Source: Haematobia irritans (Eukaryota > Arthropoda > Insecta > Diptera > Muscidae). Taken from it: DNA of 64,000 nt. The notes beneath the pieces were generated by a model, which saw nothing but the letters and a program-made list of their open reading frames with translations, searched no databases and had not been told where the DNA came from. The DNA lies in contig NC_134397.1 of the NCBI RefSeq assembly GCF_050003625.1, positions 199,570,899-199,634,898 of the forward strand, in the 5' to 3' direction. Both the position numbers and the translations under genes were made by a program. The first letter of the stretch is position 1. Every line of letters begins with the position of its first letter. This document shows positions 1-11,361 of this stretch, piece by piece.

Positions 1-1227
1 CCAAATTTAGGAGTAATTTTAAACTGAACATAATAGTTTCCAATAAATTAGAAAATAGAGATAAATACTTCAAAATGGATGATGCAATGTCAAACTTATA
101 GTGCAATTATATCAACTTAATAATGAAATATAAGACATCCAAATTACTAATGGATTAAATCTCTTTATATTGTTAATTTTTTACATTAAGCCCGTGGCAA
201 TAAAACTTACAAAATCTTTTTGTTAAATACTATTTTACATATTTATGACAAACCACGATGATAATATTGAAATAAAATTTCATCAGATATCAAAAGCTAG
301 TGAATTACTTAGATGGTTCATTCAAATTTCTGCCTCATCGTGCATATTATTTCATTCCGGATTACTTTCCCACAACCTAAAAATAAGGAAATATTTGACA
401 TTTCAATGTCACCGGAGTTTTTGGAATGTGTATGTTTTGGGATGAAACTGTTGAAAACACAATGTGTAAGACTTAAAATTTTTTGTGTTTATTTTTTTTT
501 TCTTGTCGTCCGTTTATGAATGAATATATTATAACAAATGACTGGCATCGATTAAATAACACCATACGCCCAAATCTAAAACTTCATCATCATGGCAACG
601 GTAACGGAAAATCCAAAACAAAAAGATTCAAATTTGTTACACCAAATACTGTTGTAGCAATTCCAAATCATCACTTTGTCTGGTTAGGAGAAAAAAAAAA
701 ATAGAATTCGAATTTTATTTCGAGTAGGCAGGTTGAAAACAAAAATGCAATAAAAAAGATATACATCGTGCCCTCACATGGGAGCATTTCATAATTCTAT
801 TCACTCACTGTATAAATTTGCCATTCAAGCAGTGAAATACATGAATTTTGTAAAACAACGGTAAATATTTTTAGATCTATTAGTATGAATTTCAATTATA
901 TTAGGGTGGTATGGATAAAATTTAAATTGATAATGATAAAAACTATATACTATGGTCAGAAGATAGCAAAATATTTATTAATATTAGCTCCGGAAGTAAT
1001 TGGTCTTAATTTTTACAGTACTACTTTTTGTAACATCTACGCCAAATGTCATACCAAAGTAATCAACCAACCTCTTCTGAGATTAATTTTTATTGAAATC
1101 TGGAACTATTAATATTATTAATAATTATATAGAATTCGTCATAAAACAAAAATACTTAAAATTTTATATACTTAATTTTATCATTTTTTAATTTCATCAG
1201 CGTTGTAATATTATTATGGGAAATGAC
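1..1227. other. AT-rich sequence, nothing recognised
   Basis: No open frame has coding character and I see no transposon ends. The short frames present are AT-rich chance openings. Confidence 0.5.
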
Positions 1228-1300
1228 ATTCGAAAAAAGTGAACTTCCCAGGGTACTAAAGCCAATTTAACTATATTTTAAATTATGGAAGACTAAGTCA
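1228..1300 (+). repeat. Fragment of MITE family F
   Basis: The stretch GAAAAAAGTGAACTT followed by CTAAAGCCAATTTAACT matches the left end of the complete family F element about 130 bp downstream, at lower identity. No right end is present, so this is a truncated copy. Confidence 0.55.
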
Positions 1301-1351
1301 ATTAAGAAATGATTGGATTTTTATACCCTAAACCACATAGTGGTCAGGGTA

Positions 1352-1867
1352 CACTCAAAAAAAAGTGAACTCTCTATTTCACTAAAGCCAATTTAACTTT
1401 ATTTTAGTTCATGGAATTATTATGTTTGGAAAAAGTTTCCTTTACTCTAATAATTTTTTGTTTACGTTAGTTAAATTAACTAAAACCGAGGAAAAAAATG
1501 AACTCAAATGAAGCATAATGATTAACTAAATTCGTACCTTCCACAAAATAGTTCAGAATTTCTTTAAATTTGTAAATTTTACCAAAAATGCGTCCATCAT
1601 GAACTTCGTATATCACTAAAGACATTCTTGCAATTTTGAACTCCAAGTTTTTCCTTCAAACTACAAAATTTTCGTTAACAAGTGAAAAAACTTAGTTATG
1701 TCTAATAAATTTTCTTGAATTTGTCGAAAAATATTTACTTATTTTGATGACATCGGCGTGATGCCAACGTTTGTAATACTGTTTAGTTAAAATTTTCTAC
1801 AAATGTTCAAAATTTTCTAAAATTAACCGAAACTTTTCTTCCTGGTGGGTTCACTGTTTTTTCAGTG
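1352..1867 (+). mobile_element. MITE family F, complete
   Basis: The left end CACTCAAAAAAAAGTGAAC and the reverse complement of the right end, CACTGAAAAAACAGTGAAC, match at 17 of 19 positions. The element is flanked by TA at 1350-1351 and 1868-1869. Excising it together with one TA restores the family B terminal hairpin (TGGTCAGGGTATAATAAC). TA duplication and TIRs indicate a Tc1/mariner-type MITE of 516 bp. No coding frame. Confidence 0.8.
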
Positions 1868-1929
1868 TATAATAACTTTGATCTGCCAAAAAATGTGCCT
1901 ACCAGAAATATTGATTTTAGACCCCTCCT

Positions 1930-2040
1930 GAGTCGATCTAGCGTTTGGTGTCCGTCCGTCCGTCCCTCCATGTATTTGTTGTCCGCCGGATTCCGATCGC
2001 AATTATTGATCGATTGTCCGTCCGTCTGTCCGTCCCTCCA
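1930..2040. repeat. GTCC/GTCY-type microsatellite of family B
   Basis: Two runs of GTCCGTCCGTC type, each followed by CCTCCATGTATTTGTTGTCCG, lie about 70 bp apart, so the microsatellite segment has been locally duplicated. GTCY-type repeats are a described hallmark of mini-me/DINE elements. Confidence 0.65.
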
Positions 2041-2273
2041 TGTATTTGTTGTCCGTAGGATTCCGGTCGCAATTATTGACCGATTTGGTATGTAGCGTTT
2101 TTTTGGTATAAGGACGAATGCTATGGAATTTGGAAAAAATCGGATCAAATTTAAATATAGCTCCCATATAACCGATCCGCATCAAATTTGCTACAAAGTA
2201 ATCCAATTGACCACCCGTTAAGTATGCCAAATTTTATCGAAATTGGTTCAGATTTAGATATAGCTCTCATATA

Positions 2274-2447
2274 CAGTGAAACCTCTGAAAGGTGGACACC
2301 CACGGTCGCCTACATTTTGTCCACCTTTGAGAGATGTTCAGATTTGAGAGGTTAGTTTTAATGTGTTAATGTAGCAAATGTCCCCCGACAACTGTCCATG
2401 TTTGAGAGGTGTCCGATTTTCAGAGTGTCCAAGTTTGAGAGGTTTCA
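2274..2447. mobile_element. Small TIR element (about 174 bp) inside family B
   Basis: The left end CAGTGAAACCTCTGAAAGGTGG and the right end CCAAGTTTGAGAGGTTTCA are imperfect inverted repeats built on GAAACCTCT. The insert sits at CATATA|TATGTATCGCCCG; removing it recreates the motif seen uninterrupted near 2590-2615. Size and TA target suggest a pogo/Tc1-type MITE. Family name unknown to me. Confidence 0.65.
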
Positions 2448-2901
2448 TATGTATCGCCCGATTTTCCCAAATTTGGCCATAAGCGCCTTATTTATCAACC
2501 AATCATATTCAAAGTTGACCAAATCTAATTTTTTATAGTTCGTCTTACTTAAAATTGACCGAAATCGGTCTAGATTTAACCATAGCTCCCATATATATGT
2601 ATCGCCCGATCTTCGAAAATTTGGTCTTAATAGCCTTATTTATTAACCGATCTTACTTAAATTTGGCACACAGTAACCTTCGGAGATATCTAACCTGCAA
2701 AATATCATCAAAATTGGTTCAGATTTAGATATAACTCTAATATATATGGGGCGCCTGATTTTGAAAAATTTGTCCCCAACAACTTTATTTGTGACCATAG
2801 TGACCTCATATATTAACCGATCATACTCCTCAAATACAGCACAAGGTAATATGCTGTAATATCAACCAAACCTGCAAAATATCATTCAAATTGGTTCAGA
2901 T

Positions 2902-3464
2902 ACCATAGAAGGCCACCTTGTCTAAAATGTTAGTACGATCAGTTAATAAATGAGGCCGCTATGGTCAAAAATAAAGTTATTAGGGGGAAATTTTTCAAAA
3001 TCGGGCGATACATATATATCGGAGCTATATCTAAATCTGAACCGAATTCGATTGCAAACTTAAAGGGTGATGAAAAAGTCTACTATGTGCAAAATTTGAT
3101 GACGGTCGGTTTGTAAAAAAGCGCAACGTGACTCCATTTGTCAAAACCGGGCGATAAATATATATGGGAGCTATATCTAAATTTGATCAGATTTCTTCCA
3201 AATTCAATAGCTTTGTGCCCAAAAAACACTCTGTACCAAATTTCATCAAAATTGGTTAATAATTGCGACCGGAATCCTGCGAACAACAAATACTTGGACA
3301 GACGGACGGACGGGCGGACACCAAGCGCTAGATCGACTCAGGAGGTGATTCTGAGTCGATCGGTATTTTATGGGCTCTAAAATCAATATTTCTGGTAGGC
3401 ACATTTTTTGGCCGATCAAAGTTATTATATCCCGACCACTAACATATGTGGTTAGGGTATAAAA
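2902..3464 (+). mobile_element. Family B element, plus copy, 3' part
   Basis: Contains about three degenerate repeat units, then AATTGCGACCGGAATCCTGCG, a (GACG)n run, the GATCGACTCAG block, and the 3' hairpin CCGACCACTAACATATGTGGTTAGGG followed by TATAAAAA. The 5' part is missing because the copy starts at the junction with the minus-oriented copy. Confidence 0.7.
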
Positions 3465-4867
3465 ATAAATGAATGGGCTTTGTGCCATATAGGGTTCACT
3501 TTATTTTTTTTGAATTGAAGGGTTACTGTCAATTATCTTACGACCCACTCTGATGTCACTAAATGAATGAATAAATGAAATCTACGCAATCGCGCATGAT
3601 CATTTGATAAGCGAATAAATGATTTTTGCTTGGTTGTTATTTTTGTTAAACTAAAAGTGATCGGTTTCTTTAACTTTTCCAGTTCCAGTGGAATTGATCA
3701 TGTATTATGATCACCACCAATGTGTGATCAATGAACGATCTCCGGTTTTGTATTTCACAGTCCACGGATGCTGGCCGGTTGGTTGGCATGCGAACCAATG
3801 ACTGCCTGCCGGCTTGTCTCCACATTGGATGTACACATCCATGAATGCCAACTGGCAAAACACGCATCTTTTGTAAGTCGCAACACCATTATCGCCACCA
3901 CCAAAGCATCGGCCGCAACTCAATAAAAAGTGACCAGACGACGGACGTACATACGTACGTACCATCACAGCATTTCAATGTGTAACTTTCCCTTTTTATT
4001 GAAATTTAAAAGAAAAAACATCACCCAATGCACAATATACGAAAAAAATGTCATCATATCCAACGGAATTTATTGAATCTCAAGTTAACAACAACAGCTA
4101 GAGCAGCCGATCTAGCAATCCCAGCACCATTTTGGCCTGGTCATATGTACGCATCATGGGATGGACCGTTGTAACTGTCTGCAGAAACTTAACCTAATTT
4201 CCATTTCACGTTTTCGAACCCTCCAAAAAATATTCATCGAAGATATTACCTTACCACCACCATCACCAATGGTTATTATTGCGATGCTATCGCATATTTG
4301 TCTCTGCCCCGTGAACATTGAAAAGCCATGGTGAAGCAATGCGTGCAATAAATTTCGAGATAAATATGCTTCGATCACTTTTCATTGCCCCCATGTTTCC
4401 GCTGTTCGGGCGGGTGCGTTGAGATGTAAAGTTCAAAAATGAATGCTCGTATCTTGTATCAACCAGCTTAAAGATGCTAAGAGATTGTGATCGCAATACT
4501 TTCAACGAAAAGTTCATTAACAGTAGATGTGATTTTTCATGTTTGGAAAATTCGCCATTCAGTAACATATAAATCAAAGTTGATTAAATTCACAAATCAG
4601 AATTATTATTCGATAAGTCCTAAAACAGAAAACATGTGATAATGGGAGTATTGTTTTTATCTCTCCATATAAAATTTTGTGTTGTGCCCGCGAGTTTTGA
4701 AGTAGTTTTCATAATTAAAATTGGTTAAATGATTGAATTTGACACATGCTGAAAAAATTTTGTGGTGCCAATGTGTGGACGCCAATGATTTCATGTCTTT
4801 TAAATAAAAATGCGAATTTTGCTTTTCATCGAAGATGTATTTCTCGATAAAATTTTCAATGAAGTCG
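3465..4867. other. Low-repeat region, no gene recognised
   Basis: Ordinary base composition with few transposon signatures. Short frames exist on the minus strand (for example 3711-3968 and 4287-4577) but show no recognisable domain. This may be unique intron or intergenic DNA. Confidence 0.45.
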
Positions 4868-5038
4868 TGCATTGAAACCACTTAGAGAAGCTTTGAAACC
4901 CTCAGAAATGTCACCAGCATTAACGAGGTGGGATAATCCACCGCTGAAAAACTTTTTGGTGTTCGATCGTAGCATGAATCGAACCCACGACCTTTTGCAT
5001 GCAAGGCGGGCATGCTAACCATTGCACCACGGTGGCTC
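4868..5038 (-). mobile_element. tRNA-derived SINE, 5' half
   Basis: On the minus strand this starts at GGGAGCCACCGTGGTGCAATGG (A box region), has a B box GGGTTCGATTC-like motif and continues to CTAAGTGGTTTCAATGCA. It then stops, so the 3' half of the SINE seen at 8398-8741 is absent. Confidence 0.75.
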
Positions 5039-5371
5039 CCATCAGTTTATATGGACGCTATATATAATAATAGACTGATATGGACCAATTTTTGCATGAT
5101 TTTTTTGAATGCATATACTAACATTACGTACCGAATTTCAACCGGAAAGGATTAACTTGACTCCTCCACGAGGTTTCGTAAGGCAAATCTGGGGATCGAT
5201 TTGTATGGGGGCTATATACAATTGTGGACCGATATGGACCAATTTTGATATAGCTGTTAGGGAGAATATACTAATATCGCGTACTAAATTTCAACCGGAT
5301 CGGATGAAATTTGTTTTTCAAAGAGCCTCCGCAAGACAAATCGGTGGTCAGTTTATATGGGGATATACCTA

Positions 5372-7106
5372 CACTGTTTTTCATATGTTCCGATATAAAC
5401 AAAATGTGTTTCGGGCACAATTTTAAAACACAATAAACTAACACTAAATGTTTGGGACATCTATGTTAATATGTTAGAATATATTATATTTGGGGCATGA
5501 ATGTTTCATAAAAATCATATGTGTGAATGCATATGAATATATATTTACAAATTTCGACTAAACAAACATATGTTGTGATATTTTATTCAAAGCGACAGAG
5601 AGAGAGTATAGAGAAAGAAATAGAGATGGAAACCGGGAAAGTTGACGAAATATATCAACATAACACAGCAGAAGAATCAACAGAGAAAAATTTCTGTGAA
5701 ACCGCTTGTATGTTGTTTCGAAAAACTGTTTTATGATAAGGCCAAAAATTTGATTTATAATAAATAATATTTATATTTTGATATAAATATTATTTATTTT
5801 GAATAAAGAGAATAGACATTCGGAACCAAGAGAAAGGACATTTGAAAAACAAACAGCATATGTTTTCGCCTTGAGAGCAGCATTTTATGTATGTGTGGAC
5901 ATGTGTTTTGTTTATCATTTTGGCATTATGGGCACAATTTTTTTTCTTGGTTCGTTAAAAGAAATCAGGGGTCTCCATAAAAATAACGAAAGGGCACTAT
6001 ACTCTTTTTAGAGTTGGGACAGTAAAATGAAATAAGGAGGAAATAGTGAAAAATTACACAGTAAAATGTATAAAAACAAAGTTTAGTTCCTTTTTATCAA
6101 TAAGTAGTCCACGAGGAGTTGACGGACACCCTCAAATATAAAAGCGGGCATTAAGTTCGAGTTTTACAGCTAAAACAATTTAAAAAGTTTATTTTCTTTA
6201 AAATGAATTATTAAAGAAAAATAAAAGAGCATTTTAGAGCGATGGTGTTAAATGCTAGTAAAAAACTGTTCACGCCTAAATAAATTTATGTTTATATTAT
6301 AAAATTATTTATGTATGTTTATACTCGACTCCACGTTTTTCTTTTGTTAGAGTTTTTGAATTCCTTCCAAATTTTAAAATTTTGTACCAAAAACAGTTTT
6401 TTGTTACAAAATTGTTATTTTTGCAATAAAAAATAATATTTTATCCAAAAATCAGTCAATTTCGTTTATATCAAGCACTGTTACTCACTATAAATCTTTA
6501 ATAACCCACATTTCGAAGTTTCATTATAAAAATTTAATATAGTATAAATATACATGTGTAAATAAAAAAAGTGCATGCAAGGCAGACATGCTAACCACTG
6601 TTCCACGTGGCAAACGAATGTATGTTTCTGTTAAATAATGTTATGTTTGCATGGGCTCGTGGGCGCTGCAAACTATGCTATATAAATGTAACTTATAACG
6701 ACAATTATCTACTGGTGACTATAACAGCTACGTAGCCCAGTGGATAGTGTGTTGGCTTACAAACTGTATGGTCCTCTGTTCGATTCTCCGTGCAGGCGAA
6801 AGGTAAAATTTAAAAAAATTTATAAAAGTGAATAATTTCTTCAACATTATTTGTATTACAGAAAAAGGTGCCAAAAACTAAAAAATTTCGTGGAAGTGCA
6901 AATTACGAGTATGTTAGGGAATGAGCACAATCGTGTTTGGGAAAAATTCTTCCAAGCATATAATATTTTTGGCTCAAAATGCTTCCAAACATATAATATG
7001 TTCACATAAAACAAACATATTAATGTTTCAGCAGTATCCAATAATATATGTGCTTCCTGCAAAATATGTTTGGAACATATGTTAAAGAAGCGATTTTTTG
7101 AGGGTG
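5372..7106 (+). mobile_element. Family E TIR element with tRNA-like module, large old copy
   Basis: Starts CACTGTTTTTCATATGTT and ends GCGATTTTTTGAGGGTG, flanked by TA at 5370-5371 and 7107-7108. Its ends match shorter E copies at 17031-18007, 23092-23822 and 33640-34132. Its middle (6330-6920) matches the element at 29110-30029, including the TTCTTTTGTTAGAGTTTTTGAATT block and a tRNA-like module. It links the short and long versions of the family. Heavily diverged; no coding frame. Confidence 0.65.
6725..6800 (+). ncRNA. tRNA-like module (pol III promoter-like) in family E
   Basis: TAGCCCAGTGGATAGTGTG resembles a pol III A box and GTTCGATTCTCC a B box, spaced as in a tRNA. The acceptor arms do not pair convincingly, so it is a tRNA-derived module and not a functional tRNA gene. 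Corresponding modules lie at 29638-29711 and 42040-42110. Confidence 0.6.
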
Positions 7107-7405
7107 TAAAAGTAGGTCGATGTGGCCCATCGACAATATCATATGACATACATCAATAATAACTAGTTGCTCCAAGTTTCAAGTCGAAAGCTTCTTTCGT
7201 TCGGAAGTTAGCGTGATTTCAACAGACGGACATCGCTAGATCGACTCAGAATTTCACAATAGGCCAGAATATATAAACTGTATGGGGTTTGCGAACAATA
7301 CTTCGATGTGTTACAAACGGAATGACAACGTTAATATACATCAATCCTATTGTGGAGAGTATAAAAAGGAGACTTTTCAACTTTGGAATTGGAAATTTAA
7401 AACAA

Positions 7406-9294
7406 AAAACAAGTATATACGGCCGTAAGTTCGGCCAGGCCGAAGCTTATGTACCCTCCATCATGGATTGCGTAGAAACTTCTACGAAAGACTGTCATCC
7501 ACAATCGAATTACTTGGGTTGTGGTATCTTAAACCTTCTTAACATCGTTTTCTAAATTGTGAGTTAGTCCATACGTGGTATATATTAGACAAAAAAGTTA
7601 TGTATAGGTAAGTCTACAAATAATTACGAATCGATATGGACTTTTTGCACGATACGTAGAGAGCCAGAATTGAAATATGGGGGTCGCTTATATGGGTGCT
7701 ATATACAATTATGATTTTGATATGGACCAATTTTTATGTGATTGAGGATCGATTTATCTGAGGGCTATATATAACTATAGACCGATATGGACCTAGTTAG
7801 GCATGTTTGTTAACGGCCACATACTAGCACAACGTACCAAATTTCAACTGACTCGGATGAAATTTGCTCGTCCAAGAGGCTCCAAAACCAAATCTTGGGA
7901 TCGGTTTATATGGGGCTATATATGATTATGGACTGATATGGACCACCTTTGGCATGGTTGTTAAATATCATATACTACCACCACGTACCAAATTTCAACC
8001 AGATCGGATGAATTTTGATTCTCCAAAAGGCACCGGAGGTCAAATCTGGGGATCGGTTTATATGGGGGCTATATATAATTATGGACTGATATTAACCAGT
8101 TCCTATATGGTTGTTGGATACCATATACTAACATCACGTACCAAATTTCAACCGAATCGGATGAATTTTGCTCTTCCAAGGGGCTCTGGAGGTCAAATCT
8201 GGGGATCGGTTTATATGGGGCCTATATATAATTATGGACCGATTTCGACCAATTTTTGCATGGGTATTTGAGGCCATATATTAACACCACGTACCAAATT
8301 TCAACCGAATCAGATGAATTTTGGTCTTCCAAGAGGCTCCGGGGGTCAAATCTGGGGATCGGTTTATATGGGGGCTATATATAATTATGGACCGATGGTT
8401 AGGTTAGGTTAGGTGGCAGCCCGATGTATCAGGCTCACTTAGACTATTCAGTCCATTGTGATACCACATTGGTGAACTTCTCTCTTATCACTGAGTGCTG
8501 CCCGATTCCATGTTAAGCTCAATGACAAGGGACCTCCTTTTTATCGCCGAGTCCGAACGGCGTTCCACATTGCAGTGAAACCACTTTGAGAAGTTTTGAA
8601 ACCCTCAGAAATGTCACCAGCATTACTGAGGTGGGATAATCCACCGCTGAAAAACTTTTTGGTGTTCGGTCGAAGCAGGAATCGAACCCACGACCTTGTG
8701 TATGCAAGGCGGGCATGCTAACTATTGCACCACGGTGGCTCCCGATGTGAAACAATTTTTGCATGGTCATTAGAGACCATATACTTACATCATGTGCCAA
8801 AATTTAAAATTTGCTTCTCTTAGAGGCTCCGCAAGCCAAATCGGGGGATCGGTTTATATGGAGGCTATATATAATTATTGACCGATGTAGACCAATTTTT
8901 GCATAGTTGTTAGAGATCATATGCTGACACCATGTACCAAATTTCTGCCGGATCGGATGAAATTTGCTTCTCCTAGAGCAATCGCAAGCCAAATTTGGGG
9001 TTCCGTTTATATGGGGGCTATACGTAAAAGTGGACCGATATGGCCCATTTGCAATACCATCCGACCTACATCAATAACAACTTCTTGTGCCAAGTTTCAA
9101 GTCGATAGCTTGTTTCGTTCGAAAGTTAGCGTGATTTCAACAGACGGACGGACGGACGGACATGCTCAGATCGACTCAGAATTTCACCACGACCCAGAAT
9201 ATATATACTTTATGGGGTCTTAGAGCAATATTTCGATGTGTTACAAACGGAATGACAAAGTTAATATACCCCCATCCTATGGTGGAGGGTATAA
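7406..9294 (+). mobile_element. Family A DINE/Helentron-like element, complete, with nested SINE
   Basis: Begins ACAAGTATATACGGCCGTAA, carries the palindrome TTCGGCCAGGCCGAA and the subterminal motif TACCCTCCATCATGG. It has several tandem units of about 153 bp, an A-family 3' tail with (GACG)n, and ends CCATCCTATGGTGGAGGGTATAA. The subterminal motif near the 5' end and the GGTGGAGGGTA near the 3' end are inverted repeats. A SINE interrupts one tandem unit. No transposase is encoded. Confidence 0.75.
8398..8741 (-). mobile_element. tRNA-derived SINE, full length, with CCTAA-type 3' tail
   Basis: Minus-strand SINE of 344 bp. The tRNA-like head has an A box near 8718-8733 and a B box GGTTCGATTCC at 8678-8688. 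The body follows, and the 3' end is CCACCTAACCTAACCTAAC. It is flanked by a 6-bp duplication CCGATG (8392-8397 and 8742-8747). It interrupts a 153-bp family A unit between GACCGATG and GATGTGAAAC. No coding frame. Confidence 0.8.
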
Positions 9295-9442
9295 AAAAAA
9301 AATAAAGCGAAAAAATTGTCATGATAAGTAAAATTATATGTACTTAATTTTTACACATAATGTGTGAATAATTGAAGAAGAAATTATCCTAAAATTAAAC
9401 GAAGATGATCAAGGGAAAGATCCTTTGCGTAACAAATTTGTA

Positions 9443-10370
9443 CACTTAAAAAATGTGAACTCACTACAATGGAAAATGAGGAAAATTTGAACTAAACTAT
9501 ATTACAAATCCCGCTATCATGCCGATATGACAATATAAGTAAATATTTTTCGACAAATCAAGAAATTTTATTAGACAAATAAAAGAAAATTTCGTTAAAT
9601 TTTCCTTAAGAATTTTTTTTTTTTTTAGTTTTCCCCCAACCTACGTCAATGTTTCTCAGAAAAGAAAACTCTAGTTTCAGTGTATGTATGTACTACATAT
9701 AATAATCCAATTCGTGGTGCTATTTCTTACACGAATTGCAGAAATATAAAAAATTGCCATACGAAGTTCAAAATGATAAATTTTCAAATTTTAGGAAATT
9801 CTGAACTTTTTTGTGGGAAATTGGAATGTAGTCTAATATTCATGTTTGTATAAACTTTTTCTCTTTTTTTCTTTAGTACATTTAACTAACGAACACAAAC
9901 AATTTTTAAAGGGAAGAAACTTCCTCATATTAGGTTAGGTTAGGTTATGTGGCAGCCCGATGTATCAGGCTCACTTAGACTATTCAGTCCATTGTGATAC
10001 CACATTGGTGAACTTCTCTCTTATCACTGAGTGCTGCCCGATTCCATGTTAAGCTCAATGACAAGGGACCTCCTTTTTATAGCCGAGTCCGAACGGCGTT
10101 CCACATTGCAGTGGAACCACTTAGAGAAGCTTTGAAACCCTCAGTAATGTCACCAGCATTACTGAGGTGGGATAATCCACTGCTGAAAAACTTTGTGGTG
10201 TTCGGTCGCAGCAGGAATCGAACCCACGACCTTGTGTATGCAAGGCGGGCATGCTAACCATTGCACCACGGTGGCTCCCAATTTCCCCTCATATTAGGTG
10301 AGATTTAACTAAAACATCATAATTTCCAAAGTTATCCTGTTTTAGTAAAATATGTACATTTTAATCGCAT
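9443..10370 (-). mobile_element. Diverged family F MITE, split by a SINE
   Basis: TACACTTAAAAAATGTGAAC at the left, the ATAAGTAAATATTTTTCGACAAAT block, GGAAATTCTGAAC and TTTAACTAACG all match the reverse complement of the complete F element at 1352-1867. An internal CAGTGTA at about 9677-9684 suggests a nested or rearranged end. The sequence resumes after the SINE with TTTAACTAAAACATCATAATTTCC. Confidence 0.5.
9931..10286 (-). mobile_element. tRNA-derived SINE, full length
   Basis: Same family as 8398-8741. The tail end carries TTAGGTTAGGTTAGGTTATG (minus-strand CCTAA repeats) and the head ends at GGTGGCTCCC. A 13-bp direct repeat CCTCATATTAGGT at 9923-9935 and 10287-10299 flanks it, partly overlapping the tail, which indicates target-primed retrotransposition. 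Confidence 0.8.
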
Positions 10371-10705
10371 CAAATTTTGTGCGAAAGTTTGTGCCATGAT
10401 TAAGAAATTGCGGACATTTTCAGCACCGTCAAAGAATACGAGTGTTGGGAGACTTAACCCGAAACAAAGATTTCCATATATTTTTGACAAATAAATTATT
10501 TGAATATTTCACATTAATTTATCACTACTTATACCTTTGAAGTAATTTCCTTAGAGAGGTAGCACGCAACGAGATTTCATTTGCACATGTATTACATCGA
10601 TTACATGGGCGAATGTACTCGAGACAAGTGCCATCGAAAAAAATGGATGAAGTGAAAATAACTCGCATATCACAAACTGGAATAGACGTAATAATGATTG
10701 TATCC
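10371..10705. other. Unassigned sequence
   Basis: No recognisable element or gene. It lies between a diverged F MITE and a family C MITE. Confidence 0.4.
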
Positions 10706-11361
10706 ACACTGAAAAAAAAGCATACTCGGTTCCAAAGATTTTGTCTTAACTTTAAAAAATTTGGTATTGATTCCGAGCCAAAGAAGCGGAGAATACAAGT
10801 AAGGATACTTTTAAGACACAATTCTCTTTTAAATTTAGGTTTTGTGTACTTGCTTCTAGGAAGGAAATTTTAATTTTTCGCTTTCTCAGCTTTTTTCTTC
10901 ATATGCTATCAAAGTCCTTTAAAAACGAGTTAACGGCAACTTTATTTTCCAAATTAGGACTCGACGTCCAGTAGAAATTATGCTATGTTTGAAGTAAAAA
11001 AATTCTTTAAAATAAAGTTTTGAAAAACATGTCCTATATTTGAACGATTTTTTGCTTTGTAGTCAAGATGCAAAAAGACAACAAATTTAAAGACAATTTC
11101 ATTAAATTTAAAGAATTTTTTGAATTATTACAGTCAAGTTGACCTTAGCCTATAAATTTTTTCTTTCATGTTAAGATAACCATTTTTAAGTCAAATCACT
11201 TAATTATAAGGACAATACGACTTCATTGAAAACTTTATCGACTTTTGGACAAGGAAAATAACTTTATTTTAGAGAAATGCGTCTTCTATGCTATGCAAAA
11301 TTTGTATTCGTATTTTAAAGACATGAAATCTTTGACCTCACGACAATATTTTTTTGCAAGG
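10706..11361 (+). mobile_element. MITE family C, copy 1
   Basis: Left end CACACTGAAAAAAAAGCATAC, right end GTCACGACAATATTTTTTTGCAAG-type in a diverged state. The interior matches family C at 46996-47610 in reverse, including GAGCCAAAGAAGCGGAGAATACAAGTAAGG and TCATTGAAAACTTTATCGACTTTTGGAC. About 655 bp, no coding frame. Confidence 0.65.

Larger units (their letters stand above)
1319..2901 (-). mobile_element. Family B DINE/Helentron-like element, minus copy, twice interrupted
   Basis: Read on the minus strand this shows the family B order: degenerate repeats of about 150 bp (TATATGGGAGCTATATCTAAATCTGAACC type), a GACG microsatellite, AGATCGACTCAGGAGG, and a 3' hairpin ending in TGGTTTAGGGTATAAAAA. 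The terminal hairpin at 1319-1351 is separated from the rest by a 516-bp MITE, and a second small MITE lies at 2274-2447. It abuts a plus-oriented partial copy at about 2902, so the pair forms a head-to-head inverted repeat. Assignment to Helitron/Helentron-derived INEs is inferred from architecture; there is no coding capacity. Confidence 0.65.
5039..7366 (+). mobile_element. Family A element, truncated and split by a TIR element
   Basis: The left portion (5039-5371) holds two diverged 153-bp units (GGATCGATTTGTATGGGGGC type). The right portion (7107-7366) holds the unique 3' tail with AGTTTCAAGTCG, the single GACGGACAT, ATCGACTCAGAATTTCAC and the terminal GTGGAGAGTATAAAAA. The two halves join across the insert at 5372-7106 with a TA duplication, because TATACC-TA-AAAGT matches the TATACGTAAAAGTGG of intact copies. 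The 5' end is missing. Confidence 0.7.

Noticed and set aside
4287..4577. 96-codon minus-strand frame in a low-repeat region
   Set aside because: No motif, no splice or poly-A context; length is within chance expectation.
8398..8741. Telomeric array because of TTAGG repeats
   Set aside because: Only about three units, always at the SINE 3' end; it is a tail, not a telomere.
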